Positions 7,902-19,049 of a stretch of DNA of 50,704 nt are shown piece after piece. Below the pieces are notes generated by a model, which saw only the letters and a list, made by a program, of their open reading frames with translations, did no database searches and was not told where the DNA came from. Where the stretch lies: positions 1-50,704 of the forward strand of contig DDQZ01000044.1 of assembly GCA_002343505.1 (NCBI GenBank), written 5' to 3'. The DNA is from Verrucomicrobiaceae bacterium UBA2429 (GTDB lineage: Bacteria > Verrucomicrobiota > Verrucomicrobiia > Verrucomicrobiales > Verrucomicrobiaceae). The translations under genes were made by a program, and so were the position numbers. Positions within the stretch are counted from its first letter, which is position 1, and every line of letters starts with the position of its first letter.

Positions 7902-9641
7902 ATGGCTCGTCATCTGTGCCGAGTGAAGGAACTGTTGCTCATAGACGCCATCGGGCCGTTTTTCCGCGGCTACGACCGGCGTGTCATCAACTGGTCGAAG
8001 ATCCCCTGGGATCACGCGGGGCGGCAGGGGGCGGCCTGGTGGGAGAACGCGCGCTCGGAGCTCAACGTGCTGGCGCGGCAGGCGGTGGCTTGGGGCTTTA
8101 ACGCGGCATCCATAGATGATGTGGCGCACCTGGCGGACCACGAGTGGCTGGAGCCGGAGGTGCGGCAGCGCGTGGGCCGCTACCGCACGGAGATGCGCCG
8201 CTGCCTGGAGGTGCTGACACGCGCGGGGCTGGCCCCGCATGTGACGATGGATGTCTTTTCCACCACGCCGGGGCTGCAAAGGCGGCTGCGCATCGAGCGC
8301 ATGGAGCCGGGCGAGTACCTGCGCGGACTGCTGGACCGGTTCCTCACCGATTTCCCGGAGGTGGCGGGTGTCATCGTGCGCATCGGCGAGAGCGACGGCA
8401 AGGACGTGCATGACGACTTCCGCAGCCAGCTCGTGCTCAAGACCCCGGAGCAGGCGCGGGCCTTCCTCCAGGAGATGCTGCCCGTCTTCGAGAGGCACGG
8501 AAGGAGGCTCATCTTCCGCACCTGGACGGTGGGGGCCTACCCCATCGGGGACCTGATGTGGCACCGCGACACCTTTGCCAGAGTGTTCGAAGGCATCACC
8601 AGTCCGGCATTGGTGGTCTCGATGAAGTACGGCGAGTCGGACTTCTTCCGCTACCTGCCGCTGAACCGGAACTTCTTCCGCACACCGCTGGCGAAGATCG
8701 TGGAGCTGCAGTCGCGCCGCGAATACGAGGGCTGCGGGGAATACCCGAACTTCACCGGCTGGCTGCACGAGCGCTTCGCCCGCGAGCTGCGCCAGGCGCA
8801 GAATGTGATCGGCTGCATGGTCTGGTGCCAGACGGGCGGCTGGGTGCCCTTCCGCAGGCTGAGCTTCCTGGACCCCGAGGCGCTGTGGAACGACCTCAAC
8901 ACCTATGTGACGATCCGCGTGGTGAGGGAGGGCTGCCTGGCGGAGGAAGCCGTGCGCGCCTTTGCCAAAGAGCGCCGCCTGGGTGACGCGGACGCCCTCA
9001 TCGAGCTGCTGCGCCTGGCCGACGAGTGCGTGCGCGAGCTGCTGTATGTGGAGGAGTTTGCCCGGCAGAAGATCTTCTTCCGCCGGGTGCGCATCCCGCC
9101 GATGCTGGTGGTCTATTGGGGTAACATCTTCATCAGCCACGGCCTGCGCCGGCTGCTGCGCTTCTTCGTGAAGGACGCGGACGCGGCCCTGCGCAGCGCG
9201 CGCCGGTGCATGGACAACCTGGAGCGCATGTTTCCCCTCGCGGAAAAGGCCGGCGTGCCGCTGGAGGACATCGAATACATGCGGGACACCTTCCACCTGC
9301 TGGCGCTGGCCCGGGAATACTACTTCGCCGATGACGCGCCGGACATTGAGCAGCGCATCCTGGAGGCCAAGCGCGCCTACAAGTGGAAGTATGCCAAGCG
9401 CGGCCTGCGCGCGCGCTACCGGGTGAAGACGGACTTCAAGCCGCTGCTGCTCAATCCGCGCCACCTCGGCTGGGCGGTCAGCTTCCTCATGCGCCGCCAG
9501 CGCGGCTACCGCATGGTGGACCGGCTGGTCATCCTGCACGGGTTGTCCTTGATCTACCGCGTCATCGCCGCGCGCCGCCCGCACTGGATCCCCGGCTTCG
9601 CCTCGAAGAGCGCGATGGGCGTGGATGTGGTCTTCAAGTAA
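7902..9641 (+). CDS. large uncharacterised protein, distantly GH67-like TIM barrel
   Basis: About 579 residues from ATG 7902. GTG 7863 would add 13 residues, and neither start has a clear ribosome site. No signal peptide is seen, so it is probably cytoplasmic. Residues 10-330 look like a beta/alpha barrel: LLLIDAIGPFFRGYD, then GVIVRIGESDG, then RLIFRTWTVGAYPIGD. VVSMKYGESDFFRYLPLN and KIVELQSRREYEG resemble the KYGxxDFQVREP and ELQITQEYxGQ strands of GH67 alpha-glucuronidases. The last 200 residues are helix-rich and Arg-rich. I infer a glycosidase-like fold, but catalytic residues were not assigned. It follows the PmoA-like gene closely. Confidence 0.6.
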   Translation: MARHLCRVKELLLIDAIGPFFRGYDRRVINWSKIPWDHAGRQGAAWWENARSELNVLARQAVAWGFNAASIDDVAHLADHEWLEPEVRQRVGRYRTEMRRCLEVLTRAGLAPHVTMDVFSTTPGLQRRLRIERMEPGEYLRGLLDRFLTDFPEVAGVIVRIGESDGKDVHDDFRSQLVLKTPEQARAFLQEMLPVFERHGRRLIFRTWTVGAYPIGDLMWHRDTFARVFEGITSPALVVSMKYGESDFFRYLPLNRNFFRTPLAKIVELQSRREYEGCGEYPNFTGWLHERFARELRQAQNVIGCMVWCQTGGWVPFRRLSFLDPEALWNDLNTYVTIRVVREGCLAEEAVRAFAKERRLGDADALIELLRLADECVRELLYVEEFARQKIFFRRVRIPPMLVVYWGNIFISHGLRRLLRFFVKDADAALRSARRCMDNLERMFPLAEKAGVPLEDIEYMRDTFHLLALAREYYFADDAPDIEQRILEAKRAYKWKYAKRGLRARYRVKTDFKPLLLNPRHLGWAVSFLMRRQRGYRMVDRLVILHGLSLIYRVIAARRPHWIPGFASKSAMGVDVVFK

Positions 9642-9692
9642 TCCGCGCAGACCCGCGCCTTGACTCCCCTGCCCCGCCCGGCATCATGGCGC

Positions 9693-10439
9693 ATGGGAAA
9701 ACTCCAGGACAAAGTCGCCGTCATCACCGGGGCGGGCCGCGGCATCGGCCGCGCCATCGCCGAAACCTTCGCCGCCGAGGGCGCCAAAGTCGCCGTGGTC
9801 AGCCGCACCGAGGCCAGCTCTCAGGCCGCGGCGGAGGCCATCAACGCGGCGCACCCCGGCGCGGCAAAAGCCTACGCTGTGGATGTCGCGGACGCCGCCG
9901 CCACCGCCGAGCTGGGCAAGGCCGTGCTCGCCGATTTCGACCATGTGGACATCCTGGTCAACAACGCCGGCGTCACCAAGGACGGCCTGCTCCTGCGCAT
10001 GAGTGACGCGGACTGGGACTTCGTGGTGGACACGAACCTCAAGGGCGCCTTCAACATGGTCAAAGCCGTCCAGCGCAGCATCCTCAAGCAGAAGGGCGCG
10101 CGCATCATCAACGTCGCCTCCGTCATCGGCCTCATCGGCAACGCGGGCCAGGCCAACTACGCCGCCAGCAAGGCGGGCCTCATCGGCTTCACCAAGTCCC
10201 TCGCCCGCGAGTTCGCAGGCCGGGGTGTCACCGCCAATGTCATCGCCCCCGGCTTCATCGCCACCGACATGACCGGAGTCCTCGACGAGAAAGTCAAAGC
10301 CGCCATCCTGGAGAAGATCCCCCTCGGCGACTTCGGCCAGGGAGCCGACATCGCCGCCGCCGCGCTCTTCCTCGCCAGCCCGGAGGCGCGTTACATCACC
10401 GGCCAGGTCCTGGCCGTGGATGGCGGCATGGTCATGTGA
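9693..10439 (+). CDS. fabG: 3-oxoacyl-[ACP] reductase-like SDR
   Basis: 248 residues, the usual FabG length. It has TGAGRGIG at residues 12-19, NNAG at 90-93, catalytic Asn115, Ser143, Tyr156 and Lys160 (SVIGLIGNAGQANYAASK), and C-terminal GQVLAVDGGMVM. FabG reduces 3-oxoacyl-ACP with NADPH in fatty acid elongation. The match is close enough for that name, but no other fab or acp gene is beside it, so it could be a FabG paralogue for another substrate. The start is ATG at 9693. Confidence 0.85.
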   Translation: MGKLQDKVAVITGAGRGIGRAIAETFAAEGAKVAVVSRTEASSQAAAEAINAAHPGAAKAYAVDVADAAATAELGKAVLADFDHVDILVNNAGVTKDGLLLRMSDADWDFVVDTNLKGAFNMVKAVQRSILKQKGARIINVASVIGLIGNAGQANYAASKAGLIGFTKSLAREFAGRGVTANVIAPGFIATDMTGVLDEKVKAAILEKIPLGDFGQGADIAAAALFLASPEARYITGQVLAVDGGMVM

Positions 10440-10448
10440 CCGCCGCAC

Positions 10449-11927
10449 TCAGGCAATCCATTCTTTGATCACGCGCCCGGAGACATCCGTGAGGCGGAAG
10501 TCGCGGCCTTGGAAGCGGTGCGTGAGGCGCAGGTGGTCGAAGCCGAACTGGTGCAGCAGCGTGGCGTGGAAGTCGTGCAGGTCCACGGGGTCGCGGACGA
10601 TGCTCCAGCCGATCTCGTCGGTCTCGCCGTAAACCCGGCCGCCTTTGACGCCGCCGCCCGCCATGAGCATGGTGAAGGCGAAGGGGTGGTGGTCGCGGCC
10701 GGTGGCGTTGGGGTTGCCGTTGCGGTTTTCCCCCAGCGGCGTGCGGCCGAACTCGCTGCCCCAGACCACCATCGTGTCCTCCAGCAGGCCGCGCTGCTTG
10801 AGGTCCTTGATGAGCGCGGCGATGGGCTGGTCCGCCATGCCGGCGTTGTAGGCCAGCTCGTTGTCCAGGTTCGAGTGGTGGTCCCAACTCGCGTGCATGA
10901 TGCTGACGAAGCGCACGCCGCGCTCCACCATGCGGCGGGCGAGCAGGCAGTTGGTGGCGAAGGCTTTGTACTGCCCCGGCCCGCCGCCGCGCTGGGCTTT
11001 GATGGGCGGGTCAGGGCGGTTGACGCCATACATCTCCAGCGTCCTGGCGTCCTCGCCGGAGAGGTCTATCAGCTCCGGCGCGGCGGACTGCATGCGGAAG
11101 GCCAGCTCGTAGGCGGCGATGCGGCTGGCGATCTCGGGGTCGTTGAAGTGGGAAAAGGAGGACTGGTTCAGCTCCATGAGCGCGTCCAGGCCCTTGCGCT
11201 GGAGGCTCATGGGGATGCCGGGCGGGTTTTTCAGGTTGAGCACGGGCTCCCCCTGGTTGCGGAAGAGCACCCCGGCATACGAGCTGGGCAGGAAGCCGCT
11301 CTGCCACAGGGACGCGCCGCCGCTGGTGCCGCGCCCGGCGCTGAGCACCACATAACCCGGCAGATTGCCCGACGGGCTGCCCAGGCCGTAGTTCAGCCAG
11401 GAGCCCACCGTCGGCAGGCCGAACATGGCCCGCCCGCTGTGCAGCACGAGCTGGCCGGGGTGGTGGTTGAACTGCTCGGTGTGCAGGCTGCGGATCATGA
11501 GCCACTCGTCCGCCGTCTTTGCCATGTGCGGCAGCAGGTCGCTGAAGTCCATGCCGCACTGGCCGTGCTTCTGGAACTTCCTCGGGCTGCCCATGAGCCG
11601 CGCGGTCTCCTTTTTGATGAAGGCGAAGCGCACGTTCTTCGTCATGCTCTCCGGCAGCGCCTGGCCGTGCAGCTCGTTGAGCTTCGGCTTCGGGTCGAAG
11701 AGGTCCATCTGCGAGGGCGCGCCCTCCATGAAGATGAAGATGCAGTTCCTGGCCCTGGCGGGGAAATGCGGCGCGCGCGGCGCCAGGGGGTCCGCCACGG
11801 GTGGGGCGGCGGAAATGACGCCCTCCCGCGTCAGCATGGCCCCGAGCGCCAGGGCGCCGATGCCGTTGGCGCTGGTGGCGAGGAACTCGCGGCGGGTCTG
11901 GAGGATTTGCTGCTCGACGGGGTGCAT
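10449..11927 (-). CDS. DUF1501 family secreted protein (Tat signal)
   Basis: 492 residues from ATG 11927. The N-terminus holds a twin-arginine signal (QTRREFLATSANGIGALALGA). The body carries DUF1501 marks: NCIFIFMEGAPSQMDLFDPKP, then ASWDHHSNLDNE, then WGSEFGRTPLGENR and GRDHHPFAF with AGGGVKGGRVYGETDEIG near the end. The fold is related to alkaline phosphatases and sulfatases, and the protein is expected to be periplasmic. In this phylum DUF1501 genes normally pair with DUF1549/DUF1553 cytochrome-like genes, but none is adjacent here. The gene ends 9 bp from the convergent fabG stop. Confidence 0.88.
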   Translation of the reverse strand: MHPVEQQILQTRREFLATSANGIGALALGAMLTREGVISAAPPVADPLAPRAPHFPARARNCIFIFMEGAPSQMDLFDPKPKLNELHGQALPESMTKNVRFAFIKKETARLMGSPRKFQKHGQCGMDFSDLLPHMAKTADEWLMIRSLHTEQFNHHPGQLVLHSGRAMFGLPTVGSWLNYGLGSPSGNLPGYVVLSAGRGTSGGASLWQSGFLPSSYAGVLFRNQGEPVLNLKNPPGIPMSLQRKGLDALMELNQSSFSHFNDPEIASRIAAYELAFRMQSAAPELIDLSGEDARTLEMYGVNRPDPPIKAQRGGGPGQYKAFATNCLLARRMVERGVRFVSIMHASWDHHSNLDNELAYNAGMADQPIAALIKDLKQRGLLEDTMVVWGSEFGRTPLGENRNGNPNATGRDHHPFAFTMLMAGGGVKGGRVYGETDEIGWSIVRDPVDLHDFHATLLHQFGFDHLRLTHRFQGRDFRLTDVSGRVIKEWIA

Positions 11928-12545
11928 GGAGATCACACCCACAGAACGCGGCGCGGGGCCGCGCTGTTGCAGGGCGGGCGCTCCGCCACGCGAAGACCCG
12001 CGCCGCATCGTTGCCGCCGCCGGGGGGGGAGGGCGGCAAAAAGGCAGCCGCCGTCATTGATGCCCGCGCCCATGCCGCCGCCGCAGCCTTGAACCCACCG
12101 GCACCCCGCCGCCGGTGCGCGCGCAAGTCGGCGAACTTCGTCAAGGTCGCGCCCAAGACCTGTGTCATGCCCGCGCGCGCCGCGGGATGGAGTGTCCCGC
12201 TTTGCTCGGAGACCCGCACCTAGACGGGTGCGCCGCCGGGATGCCGTTGGCCGGGTGTGGCGCAGCCCGCCCGGCTTTGGGGAGGCGGCGCGCCGCGGCG
12301 CGCGTCTGGCAGACGACCGGGCTGAAGCCACAGTCGTCCCACGCCGCATCCTGCCAGCGGCGCGCCCGCCTCCCCGGAATCATGCAACACGGGCGCTTGC
12401 TGCTGCCATGGGCGGGGTGGGAGCCGGCATGGGCGGCCCCTGCCGGCTTCCGGGGCGGGGGTGCGGGCTTGGTGCCATCGTGGGTGAAGACTGCGAGGGT
12501 CGAGGTGGGAGAGGCCGGGGGTGATCGTAGGGGTTTCCGGGTGGC

Positions 12546-12794
12546 AGGTGGGAGTCTGCCGGGTGGCTCCCGGCAGGCTCGAAGGTCGCAGGTGGGAGTT
12601 TGCCGGGTGGCTCCCGGATGGCTCGAAGGTGGCTGGTGGAGGTTTCCAGGTGGCTCCCGCCAGGCTCGAAGGTCGCAGGTGGGAGTTTGCCGGGTGGCTC
12701 CCGGATGGCTCGAAGGTGGCTGGTGGAGGTTTCCAGGTGGCTCCCGGAGCGCTCGAAGGTCGCAGGCGGGAGTTTTCCAGGTGGCTCCTGGAAG
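12546..12794 (+). repeat. tandem 43/44-bp hairpin repeat array
   Basis: Units beginning GCTCGAAGGT start at 12577, 12621, 12664, 12708 and 12751, with a degenerate unit before them. Two unit types (44 and 43 bp) alternate, giving an 87-bp higher-order repeat that is almost identical between 12577-12663 and 12664-12750. Each unit contains a hairpin around the loop TGGCT. The first (12556-12576) has a perfect 8-bp stem, CTGCCGGG/CCCGGCAG. The last has TTCCAGG/CCTGGAA, where both arms changed together. Confidence 0.8.
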
Positions 12795-12817
12795 TCTGCC
12801 AGGAGCGGCCTTTTTTT
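12784..12817 (+). terminator. intrinsic-terminator-like hairpin after the repeat array
   Basis: A perfect 8-bp stem GCTCCTGG / CCAGGAGC (12784-12791 and 12799-12806) with a 7-base loop is followed after 4 bases by seven Ts (12811-12817). Its left arm overlaps the last hairpin of the repeat array, so the two structures exclude each other. No plus-strand gene ends here, so it would terminate a transcript made from the array itself. Confidence 0.5.
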
Positions 12818-12921
12818 GGCTCTCCAGGGCCGGTGCGCTCGGCCACAGGGCTGTGGCGCGGGGCGGTGAGCCGCGATGGGGCGCGGGTTCCGGGGTCAGT
12901 GCCCCCGGCTGCAGCGGGTGC

Positions 12922-13010
12922 TCAGGTGAGCGGGAAGGGATACTCGGCGGTGCGCAGGGCTTGGTTGATAAGGGCGGTGGCTTCCAGATGGACGGTGCGG
13001 GTGAGGCCGG
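12922..13010 (-). pseudogene. unidentified C-terminal coding remnant
   Basis: The minus strand encodes about 28 residues ending at TGA 12922 (LTRTVHLEATALINQALRTA followed by EYPFPLT). Third codon positions are almost all G or C and the composition is protein-like, unlike the Pro/Arg-rich noise nearby. I do not recognise the family. It lies just downstream of uvrA and could be the tail of a deleted gene. Confidence 0.3.
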
Positions 13011-13042
13011 CAGGGGGCTTTGAGGGGGGCTTTGGCCCTGTC

Positions 13043-15958
<2,916 letters not shown>

Positions 15959-16077
15959 GCCGCCATTGAAAGCCGGGGATGCCACCGGCGTCAAACCCCG
16001 CGCTTGGGCGCCGGGCATGCCCGTGCCACGCGCCAGGGGCGGCTGCAAACGGCCCGTCGCTGAGCGCGTCCGAAGCC

Positions 16078-17370
16078 TCAACCGAAGAGGGTGGTCAGCG
16101 GCTTGCCTTTGTCGGCGACGGTGAAGGGGCGCTTCGAGGGCGAGTAGAGCACCTGGTCGAGCGGCAGGCCGAGAGCGTAGCCGATGGTGGCGTTGATGTC
16201 TGGCACGTTGACGGGATTCCCGGTGATCCTGGCGCCTTTCTCGTCCGTGGATCCGTAAACCTGGCCGCCGCGCACTCCGCCGCCGGCAAGCACGCAACTG
16301 AAGGCCGCCGGATGATGGTCGCGGCCGTCGTTGGCATTGATCTCGGGCGTGCGGCCAAACTCGGTGGCCAGCACGATGAGGGTCTCCTCCAACAGGCCGC
16401 GGCTTTCCAGATCGGCCAGCAGGGCGCTCATGGCGTTGTCCAGCTCCTCGCAGAGTTCGGGCACGCGGGTGAAGTTGGCATTGTGCGTGTCCCAGCTTCC
16501 AAAGCTGACCTCGACGAAGCGCACCCCGTGCTCCACCAGGCGGCGCGCCAGCAGGCAGCCCTGGCCGAAGCGGTCGCGCCCGTATTTCTCGCGCAGCGCG
16601 TCGGACTCGTCCGCGAGGTTGAAGGCCTTCAACTCCTCGCTCTTCATCATCTTCACCGCGTCGTCATACATGTCGCTGTAGGCGCGGACGTTTTTCACGT
16701 CGTAGGTTTCGGCGAATTTGCGGTCCAGCTTTTTGGCCACCTCCAGGCGGCTGCTGAAGCGCTCCTCGGTGAACCAGTCGTTGACGCGCACGTTGGCCAG
16801 GCCGCTTTCCGGATTGTTGATCATCAGCGGCGAGAAGCGGGACTCAAAGAATCCCGCGCCGGGATGACGGCTGTCGTTGCCGATCATCACACTGCCGGGC
16901 AGCGTGGGGTTGCCTCGATCCTGGAACTTTTGCAGCCACGCGCCCATCGAAGGGTGGCGGATGGAACTGCGCAGCGTGTAGCTGGTGTGCATGAAGTAGT
17001 TCCCCTGCTCGTGAGCGCCCTGGGTGGAGGACATGGAGCGGATGATGGCCAGCTTGTCCGTCTGCCGGGCCAGCAAAGGCAGGTTCTCACTGATCTGAAT
17101 GCCATCCGCGCGCGTCTTGATCGTCTTGGTCAGGCCCATGACGCCGGAACTGGCGGGCTTCGGATCCCAGGTGTCCAGATGGCTCATGCCGCCGTTCATG
17201 TAGAGGTAGATCACATTGCGCGCCGTGGCCGCCTGGCGCGCGGTGCTGGCATCCTTGCCGGCGGCCAGCGCCTTGCCTGCGAGCGTGCTCATGGCGGTGA
17301 CACCGAGAAAAGTCTGCGCAGCACCCGTGATAAACTGACGGCGGCCAAAGGGAGTGGAAGTGGGGTTCAT
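16078..17370 (-). CDS. DUF1501 family secreted protein (Tat signal)
   Basis: 430 residues, a typical DUF1501 length. It starts with a twin-arginine leader ([19 protein letters not shown]). Family motifs are [51 protein letters not shown] and [19 protein letters not shown]. It is predicted to be periplasmic, of the sulfatase/phosphatase superfamily and unknown substrate. It lies 119 bp upstream of uvrA on the same strand. The usual DUF1549/DUF1553 partner is absent. It is only distantly similar to the DUF1501 protein at 10449, so the two are not a recent duplication. Confidence 0.88.
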   Translation of the reverse strand: MNPTSTPFGRRQFITGAAQTFLGVTAMSTLAGKALAAGKDASTARQAATARNVIYLYMNGGMSHLDTWDPKPASSGVMGLTKTIKTRADGIQISENLPLLARQTDKLAIIRSMSSTQGAHEQGNYFMHTSYTLRSSIRHPSMGAWLQKFQDRGNPTLPGSVMIGNDSRHPGAGFFESRFSPLMINNPESGLANVRVNDWFTEERFSSRLEVAKKLDRKFAETYDVKNVRAYSDMYDDAVKMMKSEELKAFNLADESDALREKYGRDRFGQGCLLARRLVEHGVRFVEVSFGSWDTHNANFTRVPELCEELDNAMSALLADLESRGLLEETLIVLATEFGRTPEINANDGRDHHPAAFSCVLAGGGVRGGQVYGSTDEKGARITGNPVNVPDINATIGYALGLPLDQVLYSPSKRPFTVADKGKPLTTLFG

Positions 17371-17941
17371 GACGATGGGAATGGGGTTTCAGCCGCGCAA
17401 AAACGCGCCCTCGCGCGGAGACTTGCAGAAAAATCACACTGCCATCGCTCTGACGCTCCTTCCAAGCGCCCGCCGCACCTGCCATTTCAAGCGCGACTGC
17501 GGCGCGCCAACCTCATCCGCCAGGTTGCCGTTTTTCAAAAAACAGCGCCGCCTTACCGCCGAATGTTCCAGGGGCATACGGTCAATGCGGCCCGGTTTTG
17601 CCGCAGCCTTCGGTACTCGTCACTTTTCAACTGCCCCCCTCAAGCCCGGCAACCTCGCACATCACAGAGATGGCCTGATTTAAATGTGGCCCATCAGGAT
17701 GCCAGAATTGAGAAATTTGAGAACAATCGCCGCCAATCTGAGAATTTTGAGACATTCAAAAACCATCAAACTCGAATGTGATAACATAATAACTGTTCTT
17801 TTGATTGGTCTTTGTTGTGACTTTGGTCTCAAATCACGCATTTTTCGAAACTTGTTACAAAAAATTGAATCAATTATGAAATTTCAATTGCGATGATTCT
17901 AGAATTTGAATATAATTTCCATAGCAACCGAAACTGCTGCT
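17371..17941. other. intergenic, becoming AT-rich
   Basis: About 570 bp between divergent genes. The first half is GC-rich; from about 17680 it becomes strongly AT-rich (runs such as gataacataataactg), unlike almost everything else in the window. No gene, RNA gene or repeat was recognised. It probably holds the promoters of both flanking genes. Confidence 0.45.
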
Positions 17942-18619
17942 ATGAAAACAAATTCAAAAATCCTCATCGCTCTTGCCACTCTGGTGTTTGCCGCCGCTTC
18001 CAAAGAAGCCGCCGCGCAGAACGGTTATTATGCAGCCGCCCACTACGCTGCCCAGCAGGCGGCTTACGCCCAGCAGCAGGCCGCATATCAAGCGTATGTG
18101 CAGAATCAGCAAGCTTGGGCCGCCTACTACGCCCAGCAGCAGGCAATGGCCGCACAACGCGCCCCCGCTCCGCGTGCAACCCCGGTGGCGGCCCCCCGCG
18201 CGACCGGATCCTTGATTCGTTTCGACGGTCAGTATGCGTCCTGCTCCGCAAGCCTGCCCACCCAGGTCCAATACTTGATCAATGCCGCCAACCACCTGCA
18301 AAGCAGCCCCTATGTGCGCGGCGCCGGTCATGGACGGGTCGAAGACCGCGCTTATGACTGTTCCAGTTCGACTTCGTATGCGCTGATCAAGGCGGGTCTG
18401 CTGAAGACTCCCCTGACTTCGGCCGGCTTTGCCAACTATGGACATCCGGGTGAGGGCCGCTTCATCACAATCTGGGTGAAGCCCGGGGAGCATGTTTTCA
18501 TGACTATTTGCGGTCTTCGTCTGGACACATCCGGTGGCCAGGTGGGAGAAGGTCCACGCTGGCGCACCAAGGGCCGCAGCTATGCAGGCTTTACACCCAG
18601 GCATCCTGCTGGCCTGTGA
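17942..18619 (+). CDS. secreted NlpC/P60-like peptidase
   Basis: 225 residues from ATG 17942. Residues 1-26 form a signal peptide (MKTNSKILIALATLVFAAAS). Residues 27-72 are a low-complexity Ala/Gln/Tyr segment (AAQQAAYAQQQAAYQAYV), then comes a Pro/Ala linker. The C-terminal domain carries YDCSSSTSYAL with Cys140 and GEHVFMTICGLRLDTSG with His184, the Cys-His arrangement of NlpC/P60-type peptidoglycan amidases and peptidases. It probably cleaves or binds cell-wall peptides outside the cytoplasm. ATG at 17906 would add 12 residues ahead of the signal peptide. Confidence 0.72.
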   Translation: MKTNSKILIALATLVFAAASKEAAAQNGYYAAAHYAAQQAAYAQQQAAYQAYVQNQQAWAAYYAQQQAMAAQRAPAPRATPVAAPRATGSLIRFDGQYASCSASLPTQVQYLINAANHLQSSPYVRGAGHGRVEDRAYDCSSSTSYALIKAGLLKTPLTSAGFANYGHPGEGRFITIWVKPGEHVFMTICGLRLDTSGGQVGEGPRWRTKGRSYAGFTPRHPAGL

Positions 18620-19049
18620 TTCTCATTTTCGCGACTCAATACCCAGTCTCATCTCACCGCAGCCATTCAAAGTCGCAAACAAGACCTTTTAATTTCGATA
18701 ATTCCCAAAACCGCCACCTCACAAACTCACATTAGATTCTCAAGATGAACGCGCTCAATACACCCGCTCTTGAAATGGACCTTGGCTGGAATTTCATGCC
18801 TGCTTTTGGCTCCCGCACTCAACTTTCCGGCACCGATGCAGTCGCCGCGTCCGAGTTCGTCGCCCGGCACTCTGGCGACGCGCCCGCCAAGCCTGACCTC
18901 ACCTTCTGGAGCCAATTCGCCACTCCGACAAGCATCCTGCCTGTCGCTGCTGGCGCGTGCATGGGATAATGAATGCCGTGGACAAAAAATGTCCGACCTG
19001 CCTTTTAGAATCGTCGGGCAGCGTCCGCGCTCCATTCACTCTGAGCGCG
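18620..19049. other. intergenic, nothing assigned
   Basis: 430 bp between the NlpC-like stop and the convergent PBP stop. Short open frames occur on both strands; one at 18770 begins with a signal-peptide-like stretch (MKWTLAGISCLLLAPALNFP) but runs into the antisense of the PBP gene and has no further protein-like features. No repeat or RNA gene was recognised. Confidence 0.4.

Larger units (their letters stand above)
11928..13042. other. long intergenic region with repeats
   Basis: About 1.1 kb between the DUF1501 start and the uvrA stop. It is very GC-rich, and long open frames here are composition artefacts. It holds small palindromes (for example CGCACC-TAGACG-GGTGCG near 12218-12235), the hairpin tandem array (12546-12794), a terminator-like hairpin (12784-12817) and a short coding-like remnant (12922-13010). 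Confidence 0.6.

Noticed and set aside
12546..12794. CRISPR array
   Set aside because: Units are contiguous with no unique spacers, and no cas gene is in the window.
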